A stretch of DNA of 64,000 bases from Hedera helix (lineage: Eukaryota > Streptophyta > Magnoliopsida > Apiales > Araliaceae): contig OX359266.1 in NCBI GenBank assembly GCA_947179155.2, positions 47,482,039 to 47,546,038 on the forward strand. The letters run 5' to 3'. Every line of letters begins with the position of its first letter. Position 1 is the stretch's first letter. Positions 10,117 to 21,353 of the stretch are shown one piece after another. The notes beneath the pieces were generated by a model, which worked only from the letters and a program-made list of their open reading frames with translations, ran no database searches and was not told where the DNA came from. The position numbers and the translations under genes are program-made.

Positions 10117-10974
10117 CTACTGACTGCGCATCCCCCTACGGATCGCGTCGTCATACTCCTCATCCCCGATGGCCATCACCACACTCCTGCTGATGGTGTG
10201 CATAGACTGGCCCTCCTCAGCTGGGTAGTAGTGCACCCTGCTCTGAAGCCTACCATATGAAGATCGGTAGACGTAGCTAAGTCTATCCGTCCTCACCCGC
10301 TTCTCGCGGACCTCCTCCTCTAGCTCAATCATCTGACCATAAGCGGCATCCCGCTGTCTCTCCATCTCCATACGGTCCTCTATCGCCTCCTGCCAGTGTG
10401 CACGGATGGCGGCCTTCTCTGCCTGAACCTGCTGAACCTTCAGCTCAGCCTCTGCCAACCTAGTCTCAACCACTGCTAATTTAGCCTGCAGCTCTACATC
10501 CTGCTCTACCAGCTGATGAGTTAGCACCGCAAGGTGCTCCACTGAATCCTCGTACTCCTGTACCTGATCCTCAAGTCCTACAATCCTCTCCTTCAGCTCT
10601 GTGTTCTCGCCAGAGAACTGATAAGCCGCATCCCTATACTGATCCTCCATGTGCTGGTGGGTCAGATTCTGCTCCTCTAGATGCTGGACCCTTGCCTCCA
10701 GCCCCTCGTTCCTATCGGTCAGTCCCTCTATGATGTCAGCGGCAGTGGTGCCCATGCCATCAGCTGACTCCTCCTCCTCAGATTCCTCTGACTCTGCCTC
10801 ATCCTCACTGTAAGGCCTCATGACTCCGCCCCAGACGGGCTCCACACGATCCCCCTCCTCAGGATCTGACTCTGGCTCCTCTACGGGTGCAGCCACCAGC
10901 GGCTGTGCAGTATCCATATGGATATCAATATAGTCCTCCTCAGCAGTGCGACTCGACTGTCCGATCTCTGCCAT
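10117..10974 (-). CDS. Extra coiled-coil ORF in the leader of the Tekay-like element (function unknown)
   Basis: The product has 285 residues and lies between the primer binding site (about 230 bases upstream) and gag (352 bases downstream), in the same direction as gag. Residues 1-85 are very acidic (EEPESDPEEGD, then SEESEEEES). Residues about 85-235 form a long predicted coiled coil rich in E, Q, L and A in heptad-like spacing (for example LEARVQHLEEQN). The last 50 residues are mixed and end in a basic RRGMRSQ. There are no zinc knuckles, catalytic motifs or membrane segments. The frame is intact in a very young element, and its base composition is GC-richer than the surrounding LTR, as expected of coding sequence. 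Ogre-type elements are known to carry an ORF before gag, but I do not recognise this one as related. A structural or gag-partner role is only a guess. Confidence 0.75.
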   Translation of the reverse strand: MAEIGQSSRTAEEDYIDIHMDTAQPLVAAPVEEPESDPEEGDRVEPVWGGVMRPYSEDEAESEESEEEESADGMGTTAADIIEGLTDRNEGLEARVQHLEEQNLTHQHMEDQYRDAAYQFSGENTELKERIVGLEDQVQEYEDSVEHLAVLTHQLVEQDVELQAKLAVVETRLAEAELKVQQVQAEKAAIRAHWQEAIEDRMEMERQRDAAYGQMIELEEEVREKRVRTDRLSYVYRSSYGRLQSRVHYYPAEEGQSMHTISRSVVMAIGDEEYDDAIRRGMRSQ

Positions 10975-11204
10975 CCTATAACATAAAACAATAACACACG
11001 TTAGTACAGCAATAAAATATATTCATTGATGAAATGAAATGATATTTTATCATGTACATCTCGGCTCGATGGATTTTCTCAATCCATCTCCAAAAATACA
11101 CAACATCATGAATCTCCCCGATTCATCCCCTAACGCACTCGATATGAGTTTAATACTAAGGTTATAACTTAGGTTTCGCAAATCCTAACGTTTCTAACCT
11201 ACGG

Positions 11205-11216
11205 CTCTGATACCAA
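11205..11216 (-). other. Primer binding site for initiator tRNA-Met
   Basis: On the minus strand it reads TGGTATCAGAGC, the standard plant primer site complementary to the 3' end of initiator tRNA-Met. It lies two to three bases inside the 5' LTR boundary, with one base of uncertainty. This fixes the orientation of the element and the 5' LTR edge. Confidence 0.9.
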
Positions 11217-11218
11217 CC

Positions 11219-14200
11219 TGTGACGACCCCAAATCCGGGTTCCATAACCTCGAGTTTGGTTCTCACTATTCAACACATTACTAACAATTAAATACATACA
11301 TTGCATTTAAATATCGCGGAATAATACATATTGGTTCCCTTCAAAAGGTTACAATACCAGGGTCTATCAACCTTAACATAAAAACAGTTCCTATCATAAG
11401 GAATTACAAAAGGTTCTTCAATAGTAAATACATATTTAAATATCTAATTAGCATGCATAAGCTAACTTAATCTCGGGCTTTTCCTTTTCCCTTATCCTTC
11501 TTCGAGCAATCGGGTCTATCTGAAAATGGTTCATGATATAGCAAGAATGAGCAACTAGTTTGCTCAGCAAGTTTAGAACAATCATGGAGATTTAATATAT
11601 CATGAATGAATGGGAAATGACATCAATGGTTCAACAATAGATATAACAATTGTGAATGAAACAAGATTCAAATTTTAATAAACAGACTATTTGAATCTTA
11701 AAATGCTGAGTGGTCACCAAGGACCCTGAACTAACGAGGGTACAATAGAGTTTCCTCCGACCCTTTGAGTTGTTTGGTTTTCAAGGGGATCAGCCTATTC
11801 AACCCGCTGTATATGCATTACATTTAGTCACTGGCGCCAAAGTCGGTTTCCCGACACAAAATCCCCTAATTTAGGGTTGTTCAATTCTCAGTCTTAATAT
11901 AAGAAATCCGCACCCAACAATGGTTTGGATAAGCTTTTAAAAGTATTCCAGTTATTGAATTTAGAAACGCAATGTCTAGCTGAACTATTAGCTTCAGACA
12001 TTTTTAATACAGTTCATGAATCAAGAACTAACAAGCTTCAAATGCACTAAGTGCAATTGTATAAACAATATGGATGTGGAATAATTTTCGATAATTAAAC
12101 CACTTCAAGCTTTAACAATAAATACAAGTATGGAAACTTGTTCAGCAATAATAATTGAGTAGGGTTAGAGAACTTGCCTGTCTGCTCAGCTACAATAATT
12201 GTCTAGCTTTAACTAACTTGCTTTGAAAGACCTAACATTTAATAAAGTCGGTCTAATAATTAGTACGGCGTATTTGCATAACTATACGCTTAACAATGAA
12301 CTTATTTACCACATATAAGTACTAACACATAATTTACATTAGTCAAAACAATATTATTAACCTTATAAACCCTTAATCATCTTAGGTTAATAATTTAATA
12401 AGTTAGAAAATATTTTTCTTAAGTGTTGGACACTTATTAAACCTTTAAACAACTTATTATAATTGTTTAATTAAATTCAATTTATTTTATTAACTCAATA
12501 TCTTTTTAATTACTATTTAATCTTGATTAAATAGAAATTAATTAATTAACTCTAGTTATTATTTAAAATAAATAATAACTAATTGTACTTAATTATTATT
12601 TAATTATAATTAAATAATAAATAATTATTGACTTAATTTTAACCTTCTTTAATTTAATATTAATCAACCAATAATTAACTAAGTAATTACCCTTACTTAT
12701 TATTTAATTTAAGGAAATTAAATAATAGTTTACTAATTTTAATCCTCTTTAATTATTATTTAATGTCAATTAAATAATAATTAATTACTTAATTAATTTT
12801 AATTATTATTTAAGGTTAAATAATAATCAATTCATTCTTATTTATTATTTAAATTAAATAATAAATTATTAATCTAATAACTTAGTTTCCATTAATCGTT
12901 ATTTAATACTAAATAAATAATAATTAATTACCTAATTATCCTTATTTATTATTTAATAATATTTAAATAATAAATAATTAATTTATAAATTTTATCTCTC
13001 TTTACTTATTATTTAATAGGAATTAAATAATAATTGCTAATTTATTACCTTTATTTATTATTAGTATTTTAAATAATAAATAATAATAATTTATTTAACT
13101 TAACCATGGTTTAGCTAACTAGATTAATATTTAAAATATTTAAATATTAAACTTACTGAAAAATAACCTCTCCAATATTATTTTGTATTATTATTATTTT
13201 TGTTATAATTTTAAATTAATTTTCAAATATTTAAATTTACCCGAATGGCATTTTCGTAAATAAGTTGAAAAACCGGACCGATGGCAATTCTGTAATTAAG
13301 TTGAAAACTGATCCGAGGGCAGAAAAGTAATTTCGGCAAGAAAAACACGGAGGGGCATAAGCGTAATTTCGCCAGAAAAATTTCTACCGCGCATGGCGCG
13401 TGTGTAAATATTTTCGGACTAAAAACGGCGCCGTTTTGGAAAGGTCGGAAACGGCTTCCGCGCATAACGCGCGGAGTAATATTTCCGCTGTCGCCAAACG
13501 ACGTCGTTTGGCTCCGCTTCGTCGGTGAACAGTGGCACGCGCGCATTGCGCGGACAATGCTTTTTTTTTTTTTTTATTTCCGGCAGATTGTGAACAGTAC
13601 ATTTTTAACAAAAATTATACCTTCAATAAATCTTTAACTTCACAATAAAAATCCAAAAAAATTGCCAATCACCTTATATTAATTTATAACATGAAAAAAT
13701 TAATTTTTCATGATTTAATAACATATTTTTTTATAAAAATTTTTACATCACATAAACTACTATAAATCATAACTTTTTGTGTATAACTCCATTTTGAGTG
13801 ATTCAAACTTTGTTTTTCTCATGATTTAATGTCCTATAATATTAGAACATCAAATCTAAGTTTTACAAAAATATTTTTGGTCATATATTTCAAGACTTGA
13901 TTATACACTATTAAATACATATTTTAGCATATAAATATACCAAAATACAAATCAAACATATTAAACTCAAGCATGGCATAAATATTACCTCTACACATTA
14001 ATAACTATATTAATATGTTTATACAAGCATGATGATTATTTAATTTAAAAATAAAACTTAGATTTAGAATAACCATTACCTTGATTTAATGGCTATCTTT
14101 CTTTTTCTTCCAAAGTAGGTGATGAAAGAAGATGACATGCACTAGCTTAGCACTCCTTCTCCTTCTCTTGCTCTCTCTCAAAATATTTTGCTCTCAAACT

Positions 14201-15133
14201 CTCTCTAGCTTGGAAAAATGGAAGAAGAAGAAATGACTCACTTAAGCTCCAAAATTGTAAGTATACTTACAATTTGGATATATATAAAATATATATCTAT
14301 CAAAATTACCATCATGAGATAGCAATGAAGCTTACACAAGAAAGCTAGTCCATACTTAGTTGGTGAGGATTTTGTGGGAAAAGACTTTCCCAAAAATCAA
14401 AACAAGCAACCTAATATTAATTAAAAAAATAAAAGAAAATAAAGCAAAAGACTCATTTTCTCTCTCCTTCAAGCATGATTCGGCTGGACTCTTCTTCATG
14501 TCCCAAAATGAGTGTCACAAGTCCACTTTTTAATAATTAATAGTTTTATTAAGTATTTTTCAAATGGGCCAATCATTGGGCTTTAATTTAAAATACCAAT
14601 TGGGCTTCTATTAAATTGTTTGGGCTACTAAATTGTCAAATTTTATTATTCTACACTTGGGCTACTAATTGACCCATGTTGGGCTAATTTAATAATTTAT
14701 GCATTAATTATTCAATCCATGATTAAATAAATAATTAAATTGAATAAATAATTAAATATTCTAACCCATTAGTATTAAATTACTAAATGGACTAATAAAT
14801 ATTATTATTAATATTTCACATTATTTACATTAATTAATAATCATATTAATTAATTTATTATATTTAATTCACTCATTATATTCAATTTAATTGAATATTT
14901 AATTAATAGGAAACTTATCAATTATTTTGATATTAAAACTTTAGGGTTTGTTCACCAATTTAATAACATATTAGTGACCCCCTTTAATTAATTTTAGTAA
15001 TTAATTACATAATTATTTAATCACATAATTAATTAATCACATAAAAAGATTTAAATAATCTCATAAAACTAACTCGTTGGAAATTAAATTAATAATTTAA
15101 TAAATAAAGATGTGGAAATTCTAGGACATTTCA
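11219..15133 (-). repeat. 5' LTR of the young Tekay-like element
   Basis: Same length and content as the copy at 1269-5183. It contains the hairpin ladder at 12512-13090, the GC-rich island at about 13234-13590 and the 24-bp palindrome at 14252-14275. Element transcription should start here and run toward lower coordinates, giving a long leader before the coiled-coil ORF. Its outer terminus reads TGAAATG, where the 3' copy has TGTAATG. Confidence 0.93.
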
Positions 15134-15583
15134 GCAGTAAAGAGTCAATCTATTCTTTTATTGAACATTGATTCTTGTTATTTCACAATTGTTATTTATT
15201 GTTGAAACTTTCGAAGATAAATCTTTTTCATTCATGATATATTATTTCTTGTTTAGTTAAACTGGCTGGGCAAAGTAGTTGCTCACCCTTGCTATATCAT
15301 GAACTATTTTCAGTTAAGCCGAGTGATCTAAGGAGTACCACGGCAAAGGAAAGATGAACGAATAGACGTAATTAGTTCGTACTATATGTGTAAACTTTTT
15401 TTTTGTATAAGGTAATGATGATGTATTAAGGTTAGTGGAACCTGGGATTGAAGGTACGTTTTGTAATGAAATTATGTATGTTTTTCGCGAGTTATTGAAG
15501 TTTTAGTTTATGAATGTTTGACAAGTGATGAATAGTGAGCACCGAACCCGAGGTTCAAGGGACCCGGATTTGGGGGCGTCACA
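15134..15583 (+). mobile_element. Right part of the older outer LTR
   Basis: It continues the LTR interrupted at 1268: it matches the reverse complement of about the first 480 bases of the younger LTR and ends in GGGGGCGTCACA, the expected LTR terminus. No tRNA primer site follows (the next bases are ATAATTTTC), so this is either a solo LTR or the 3' LTR of an element lying to the left. Without the start of the LTR I cannot test for a target duplication. Confidence 0.75.
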
Positions 15584-16742
15584 ATAATTTTCTTAAAATT
15601 TTAATTAAATATTTATCTTATATTTAATTAATTATCATAATAAATTATTATTCATATTTTATAATAAATCGTTATTTATATTATCCGTACTTTACACATG
15701 ATTGATAAGCTTGTTTATATTACGAAGTATGAGACTTTTTTTAACTACTATTTGGTATTTTTGTGTCGCATATACATGATAAGCAAGAATCTTATATACT
15801 TTCCTTTCTCTTTTCCGACTTTTTCTTCATGTTTTAATTATCTCTTCTTCTTTTTTCTCTCATAACTTTTCTCTCTTTTTTCCTTCTTCTTTTTTTCTAC
15901 CATTTTATTTTTTATTCACAATTATTTTTCCATTTCTTTTTCTCCTCTCCTCCTCATTCTAATATTCGTGTGTAATTTTATTTTCACTTTTTTTTTATAA
16001 TTTTCTTTTTCACGTGAGTAACACATGTGCAAGGAGACTAATATATTTATATTATTAATAAGAGAGAAAGGAGAAAATAATCGCTCATTTAAAGGTGTGT
16101 CACAAATCTTTTTTTTTTGTCTTTTATTATAATTTTGCCTTTCTTATTTTTTTTATTTTTTATTCAATCACTAAAATTTATAAAAAAAAAAATTATTATA
16201 TCTTTATAATAATTGTTCACACAGTGTCTGTGTCACCCGAACTAATATAATTAAAATGTTTGTTATTGATTGAGTTTTTTTGTTTGTTTGTTATTCTCTC
16301 ATAACTTATAATAAAAAGAAAAAAGAAAAAGGACTTCTAGAAGTTTGATAATCATTATGAATTTGAACAGTTAGTCCATTTTTTCGCCCTACATTATGGG
16401 GGCATGTCCCAAGGTCCAACCGCCTTCTGGAAACTATGAGTATTCAGTATTCACACTGAAAATATCCAGCTTGTTTTTTACATCTCCTTTTCTTCAGTGC
16501 CATTAATTTTTTTGTCTTTTTTTCCCACCATACCGTACTATATATATATAAAGTGGGGACCTTGATGGGCTTCAATTGCATTATTGTCAACCACTTGAAC
16601 GTGCCAATTTCTAATATCAATTATATAGTATTAGTTTATGTTTTAATATGAGGTTCTAATAGCATAGTTAAGACTTAAGTGTTTTGAAATATTATATTTA
16701 TATCCAATTGTCACCAACTACGTGAGTTTATTATATATATTA

Positions 16743-16765
16743 CCCCCCCCCCCCCCCCCCCCCCC
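16743..16765 (+). repeat. Poly-C tract, 23 bases
   Basis: An uninterrupted run of C in AT-rich DNA. Three similar tracts occur at 22210-22231, 43076-43101 and about 47030-47047. Such runs are rare in AT-rich plant DNA and are prone to length errors in sequencing. Confidence 0.9.
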
Positions 16766-18906
16766 GCCTCTTATGGAATTAATTACCTCTTTAATATGAA
16801 TATTGTAATTGATGTTAATTATAAAACTTATTATTACTTGTTTCGATATTTTTTTAATTAAACATATTTATATCATTTTTTTTTTTGTAAAAATTGACCC
16901 GACCACATAGACTGATGTAGTCGCTGGTCTTATAGAGGTGCCTTCTGGGCTGCTATTCAACTTCCTCGCAAGTATAGTTTGAGAATGCCCTTTAGAATTG
17001 ATCTGAAAAGTGACGATTTGAGGGCTTACTAGCTAGGGGGTTGACAAAATTGTTATTAATTTTTTTATTAAGATAGAATAATTAAAAAGGAGAAAACGAA
17101 AAATAATTAACTAGTATATTAATAATAATAAATTTTAAAATTAATATTAATTATTCAATATTAATATTAATATTAATATTAATAAAAATTATTTATATAT
17201 ATAATTATGTCTTAAAGTAATATATATAGCCACAAGTATTTAATCCACTAAGGTAATTACTTTGAGAAAGGAATTTCCTTTTCTTTTGATTGTCACTACT
17301 TGCGTACTACTTTTAGCATCCGACAATAGACAGAGACTTGCGTTCTAGAAAGATGTGACCACCGTACAGTTGCTTTGATGTCGATGTCTATAGCAGTCCT
17401 CTAAAAAATTTGACCCATGCATGGTTACCGAAAACTTAATTGAATTTTAATTTAAAATTTCGCACCCAATAGACAATATTCTATTTAGTTATATAACTTA
17501 ATTTTTAAAATTAAGTAATAATATATTAAATTTTAAATTAATATAAATTTATTTAATTTTAATTAATATAATTATTAAAACTGTATAGTATAATATATAA
17601 CAAAAATTATTAATTCTAAAATTTATTTTATTTTAAATTTTTATAAATCATATCAATTTTAAAATTTAATATGTCGTCATTAAATTTTTAAAATTAAATT
17701 ATATCTCTAATTTTAAAATAAAAAGAGTAAATAATATCATTACAAGAAATAGTTTCTGCTTCAGCCATTAAACTCATCTCTTTTTTCTTGAATTTGTTTT
17801 TTGAAATGTTTGTTTCTTGTCTCTCGCAACTAAAAAGTTTAGGAAAAAATTATTCCATGAGCAAGTTAACACTATGTTTTTTCTCTCACGTAACTGTGGG
17901 TCCCATCACAAGTATGTGAGAGAGAGAAATTTACTATTCACTTACCCTTAGAGTATGGAATAATTTCTCAAGTTTAGGACATTGATTGATGAAATGTATC
18001 ACCTTTACATTTCTTCTAAGCATTAGTTTTTAAATAATTTATAATATTTATAATTATATTGATTGAAATTAATAAAATTTGTATCAATTTTAAGTTTAAA
18101 TAATTTTTTAAAAATTAATAATAATCTTATATATATATATATATATATATATTTAAAAAATACTCTTATCTATTAAAAATATTAATCAAGCATTAACACA
18201 ATTTACTTGTAGTCATAGTATCCAGACCCATTCATACATAATATAATAGTTAACCTTTTTAAATACCTAAAGCTAATCATAAATACCGCAATCCTACAAC
18301 ATATTCGAAACATGGTTTTTCCTATACTACTTTTGAAACCAAAAAGTAAAAAAAAAAAAAAAAAAAAGAAGAAAAAGAAAAAGATTTACTTATAAAAATT
18401 AAATTACATATTAATTAAAAATATGTTTTTATTTCATATTTAATTATTCTTAAATTTATACAAATAATTTGTTAGCTTAATTAATAGTTTTTATATGAAA
18501 ATAAAATTTTAATAACAAATTTAAACACATTATGTCATTTTATAATATTATTATTAATAAAAGGAAATATTTGTGAAACAAAAAAAAGATATGCGGGTGA
18601 GAAAACGAGAGGACTTACAAAACAAACTCTCGAGCACCATTTTTTGAATAATAATGAAACTCCGAAATAAAGCAAAATCAAGAATTCAATACAAGCTCCT
18701 TGACAAGTATTATTGATCAAGTGGTGGTATGGGATAATTTTGATCAAACAAGGTCTGTAAATCGGACGGTTGTAATTGAATTCAAGATAGTCAAACTGGA
18801 GGATGGGACGAAACGTTGATCACAAATTCAGTTTGTATAAATATATAATATATAATGGTGAGAAAGATTGTAAACCATTTTATAAATAATTTTTTTTAAT
18901 ATAAAT

Positions 18907-19022
18907 TAAGAGAATTAATATTTTTATAAAAAAAATTTATATAAATAATAAATAAATTTCACATTTATATAAAAAAAATTATAAAATTATTATTTTTATT
19001 TATAAAAATATTAATTCTCTTA
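18907..19022. repeat. Short inverted repeat, 24-bp perfect arms
   Basis: The arms 18907-18930 and 18999-19022 are exact reverse complements (beginning TAAGAGAATTAATATT on the left arm), with a 68-base AT-only spacer. The right flank continues TACTTAAATGGAAGGAGTA, which resembles a Stowaway MITE edge. It may be a decayed MITE; no autonomous element is visible. Confidence 0.6.
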
Positions 19023-19292
19023 CTTAAATGGAAGGAGTATTATTTTCTTTAATCGGACTTGACTTGTAGTAATTGTCTCGTTTGTCCTGTCGGTACGTAG
19101 ATGGGACCGTTATCATTTTCTTCGTATGGTTGAATGGAGAGATGACTATAACAATACTATAAGAAGTGGAAAGACAATTTAATCCACTCACTGTGTCGAC
19201 CCCACCCGATGATCATCCTCATACCGATGTAGGAGTAGCGTTTTTATTTTAAATTATAAAATTTAATTTATTAAAACATTAATCGTAATCAT

Positions 19293-19324
<32 letters not shown>

Positions 19325-19331
19325 CAAAAGA

Positions 19332-20862
19332 CTAGAATATAAAACTATCCTGCTAACTTAGTTAACGGGATGTTAATTATTTTTATTTTTTTTATCCCGC
19401 CAATTATGTTAATGGTAAGGAAAATGTTATTTTAATATTTTTTTTATATCATCCCATCAATTAAGTTAACGGATTGAAGAATTTTTTTTTTAACATTTAT
19501 GTATAACAAGTGATCCAAAAAAAAAATGCCAACTTAAGTTGGCAAGATGGAGGGAAAAAAATATTAAAATGTTGAATGCTTGAATCATGTTTTCAATTTC
19601 TATTTTGAGTATTAATGTGTTTTCAAAGTGACAAAAAGTTAACATTTCTCTAAGGCTATGTTTGTTTACAAAAAACATACTTGGGATTGGACTATTTACG
19701 TTAATTTAATACTACTTTATACTATTTAATCATTTGATGAGGGACTATTAATCCTTTGATGAAGGATTATTAGTCTTATCAAGCCATTTAATAGTTTAAA
19801 ATAAGGGGGACTATTAATTCCAAATTTTTCATGGGATTATATAATCCTACATAAATAGTCTTAGGAATGATAAAAATATAATCCGTAGGATTATTTAATC
19901 CCCCATCATGGGATAAAATAGTTCAAAATAGTATTAAATTAATACAAATAGTCCAATCCCAAATATATTTTTTGTAAACAAACATAACCTAAAGGTGTCA
20001 GGCATCTCACAAGTTAAATGGAGAAGAATTGTGCAATTTAATTTTTTTTTACATCTTGTCAACTAAGTTGGCAGGATGAAAAATAAGAAGAAAAAAAAAT
20101 TACATTCCGCTAATTAAGTTAGCGAGATGGAGAATTTTTTTTTTTAAATAAATAAATTAAAGTTGGCGATATGGAGAAGAAAAATAAAAATAAATTAACA
20201 TTTGTACATAACAAATGATCTAAAGCGAAAAAATAAAAATAAAAAATTAGTACATCCCTCTAATTTTAATTTTTTTTCTTCATTTTGGATTATTTGTTAT
20301 GCACAAATATTAATTTTTTATTTTATTTTTCTTCTTCATATCGTCAACTTTAATTTATTTATTTTTTTAAAAAAAAAATCTTCATCTCGCTAACTTAATT
20401 AACGGGATGTAAATTTATTTTTTCTTTTTTTTCATCCCGCCAACTTAGTTATTGGAATGTAAAAAAAAATTAAATTGCACAATTCTTCTCCATTTAACCT
20501 GTGAGATGGCTGACACCTTTAGAGAAATGTTAACTTTTTGGCACTTTGAAAACACATTAATACTCCAAATAGAAACTGAAAATACGATTCAAGCATTCAA
20601 CATTTAAAGAAAAAATTCTTCCATCCCGCTAACTTAGTTAGCGGGATGTACTATATATATATATATTTGTTTTGGATCACTTGTTGTATACAAATGTTAA
20701 ATTTTTATTTTCTTCAATCCACTAACTTAGTTGACGAGACGGTATAAAAAAATATTAAAATAATATTTTTTTTACCCGTTAACTATGTTAACGGGATGGA
20801 AAATAAAATAAAATTTTAACATCCCTCTAACTAAGTTAACGGGATGGTTTTATATTCTAGCA
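19332..20862. repeat. 1.5 kb foldback built from repeated short palindromes
   Basis: The sequence reads as its own reverse complement around a centre near 20250. The outer ends are CTAGAATATAAAA at left and its complement at right, and the arms stay roughly 85-90% alike by eye. Inside both arms a near-palindrome, best copy at 20622-20648 with core CCGCTAACTTAGTTAGCGG, recurs about a dozen times at intervals of 45-100 bases: 19350, 19397, 19451, 19527, 20054, 20104, 20382, 20434, 20622, 20715, 20774 and 20821, plus two half copies near 20158 and 20338. Each copy shows different base changes, often matched on the two sides. There is no coding capacity and no clear target duplication at the ends. 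I do not recognise the family; foldback-type DNA transposons are the nearest known class. Confidence 0.8.
19654..19989. mobile_element. Tourist-like MITE (PIF/Harbinger type)
   Basis: A 336-bp element whose ends are inverted repeats of about 44 bases with three to four mismatches, starting GGCTATGTTTGTTTAC. It is flanked by the 3-bp duplication TAA (19651-19653 and 19990-19992), typical of PIF/Harbinger elements. It lies in the left arm of the foldback. The right arm has the same sequence without it (TTTAGAGAAATG near 20518-20529), which proves the insertion and its borders. Non-coding. Confidence 0.88.
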
Positions 20863-20984
20863 TTTGGATATTTAATCCAACGGTGAGAAAATGATTTGTT
20901 GAAATAGTATTCGTAACAAATATTTGCTATGGATCATTTCTTATATATATATATATATATATAGTGTTAGAAATGTAAACATGT

Positions 20985-21353
20985 ATAATTTTGTGATTTT
21001 AAAAATCTAGAAAATAAAAAAAATATTAAATTATTATTATTACTATTGACGAAATATCTTATTTCTACGGAAATTTTGTCAAAATTAAGTTCACCGAATT
21101 AAACTTGAGTCTGAAACGTAGCAGACATAATTTCAACGAAAAATCTGTCATAACCAATTTCATCCGAATTAGTTTATTTTCTAAACAAAAATAATTTTGC
21201 AGAAAATAATTAATTTCAATGAATTCCCGACGAAATTTATTTTTGAAACTGTTATTTTTTGACCGAATATTTCATTAAAAATAAACTAAATCCAACAAAT
21301 AGACTTATTTTTTATGGAATATTCCTTCAAAAATATTATTTTTTCTTGTAGTG
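20985..21353. mobile_element. Terminal remnant of a CACTA element
   Basis: The right edge is TTTTTTCTTGTAGTG, the complement of the CACTACAAGAAAA terminus of CACTA/EnSpm elements. The preceding 350 bases contain repeated forms of an A/T-rich motif with a CG step (GACGAAAT, TTCAACGAAAAAT, CCGAATTAG), as in CACTA subterminal regions. I find no matching left terminus nearby, so the left boundary is approximate and the element seems truncated. The same motif style occurs in the complete CACTA element at 30804-33470. Confidence 0.6.

Larger units (their letters stand above)
1269..15133 (-). mobile_element. Near-intact Tekay/Del-like Ty3/gypsy chromovirus
   Basis: A 13.9 kb LTR retrotransposon read right to left: 5' LTR 11219-15133, primer site next to it, extra ORF 10117-10974, gag-pol 5232-9764, polypurine tract 5184-5196, 3' LTR 1269-5183. 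The LTRs have the same length (3915 bp) and I found only two differences: G at 2105 against A at 12055, and the third base from the outer end, 5181 against 15131. Gag-pol has no stop or frameshift. It sits inside a diverged LTR of a related element in the opposite orientation. I see no clean 5-bp target duplication: the left flank ends CACTC and the right flank begins GCAGT. The Tekay/Del assignment rests on the C-terminal chromodomain-like tail and the protein's overall resemblance to that clade. Confidence 0.93.
15584..19331. other. Gene-free AT-rich intergenic DNA
   Basis: No open frame of convincing length or domain content is present. The stretch holds T-rich and C/T-rich low-complexity runs (15780-16010), a poly-C tract (16743-16765), degenerate inverted AT segments (about 17480-17710), TA microsatellites (18125-18151 and 19290-19320) and an A run near 18346-18368. 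I see no promoter or RNA gene in it. Confidence 0.6.

Noticed and set aside
17480..17710. Possible MITE with long AT inverted arms
   Set aside because: The pairing is loose and AT-only; no convincing terminal motif or target duplication.
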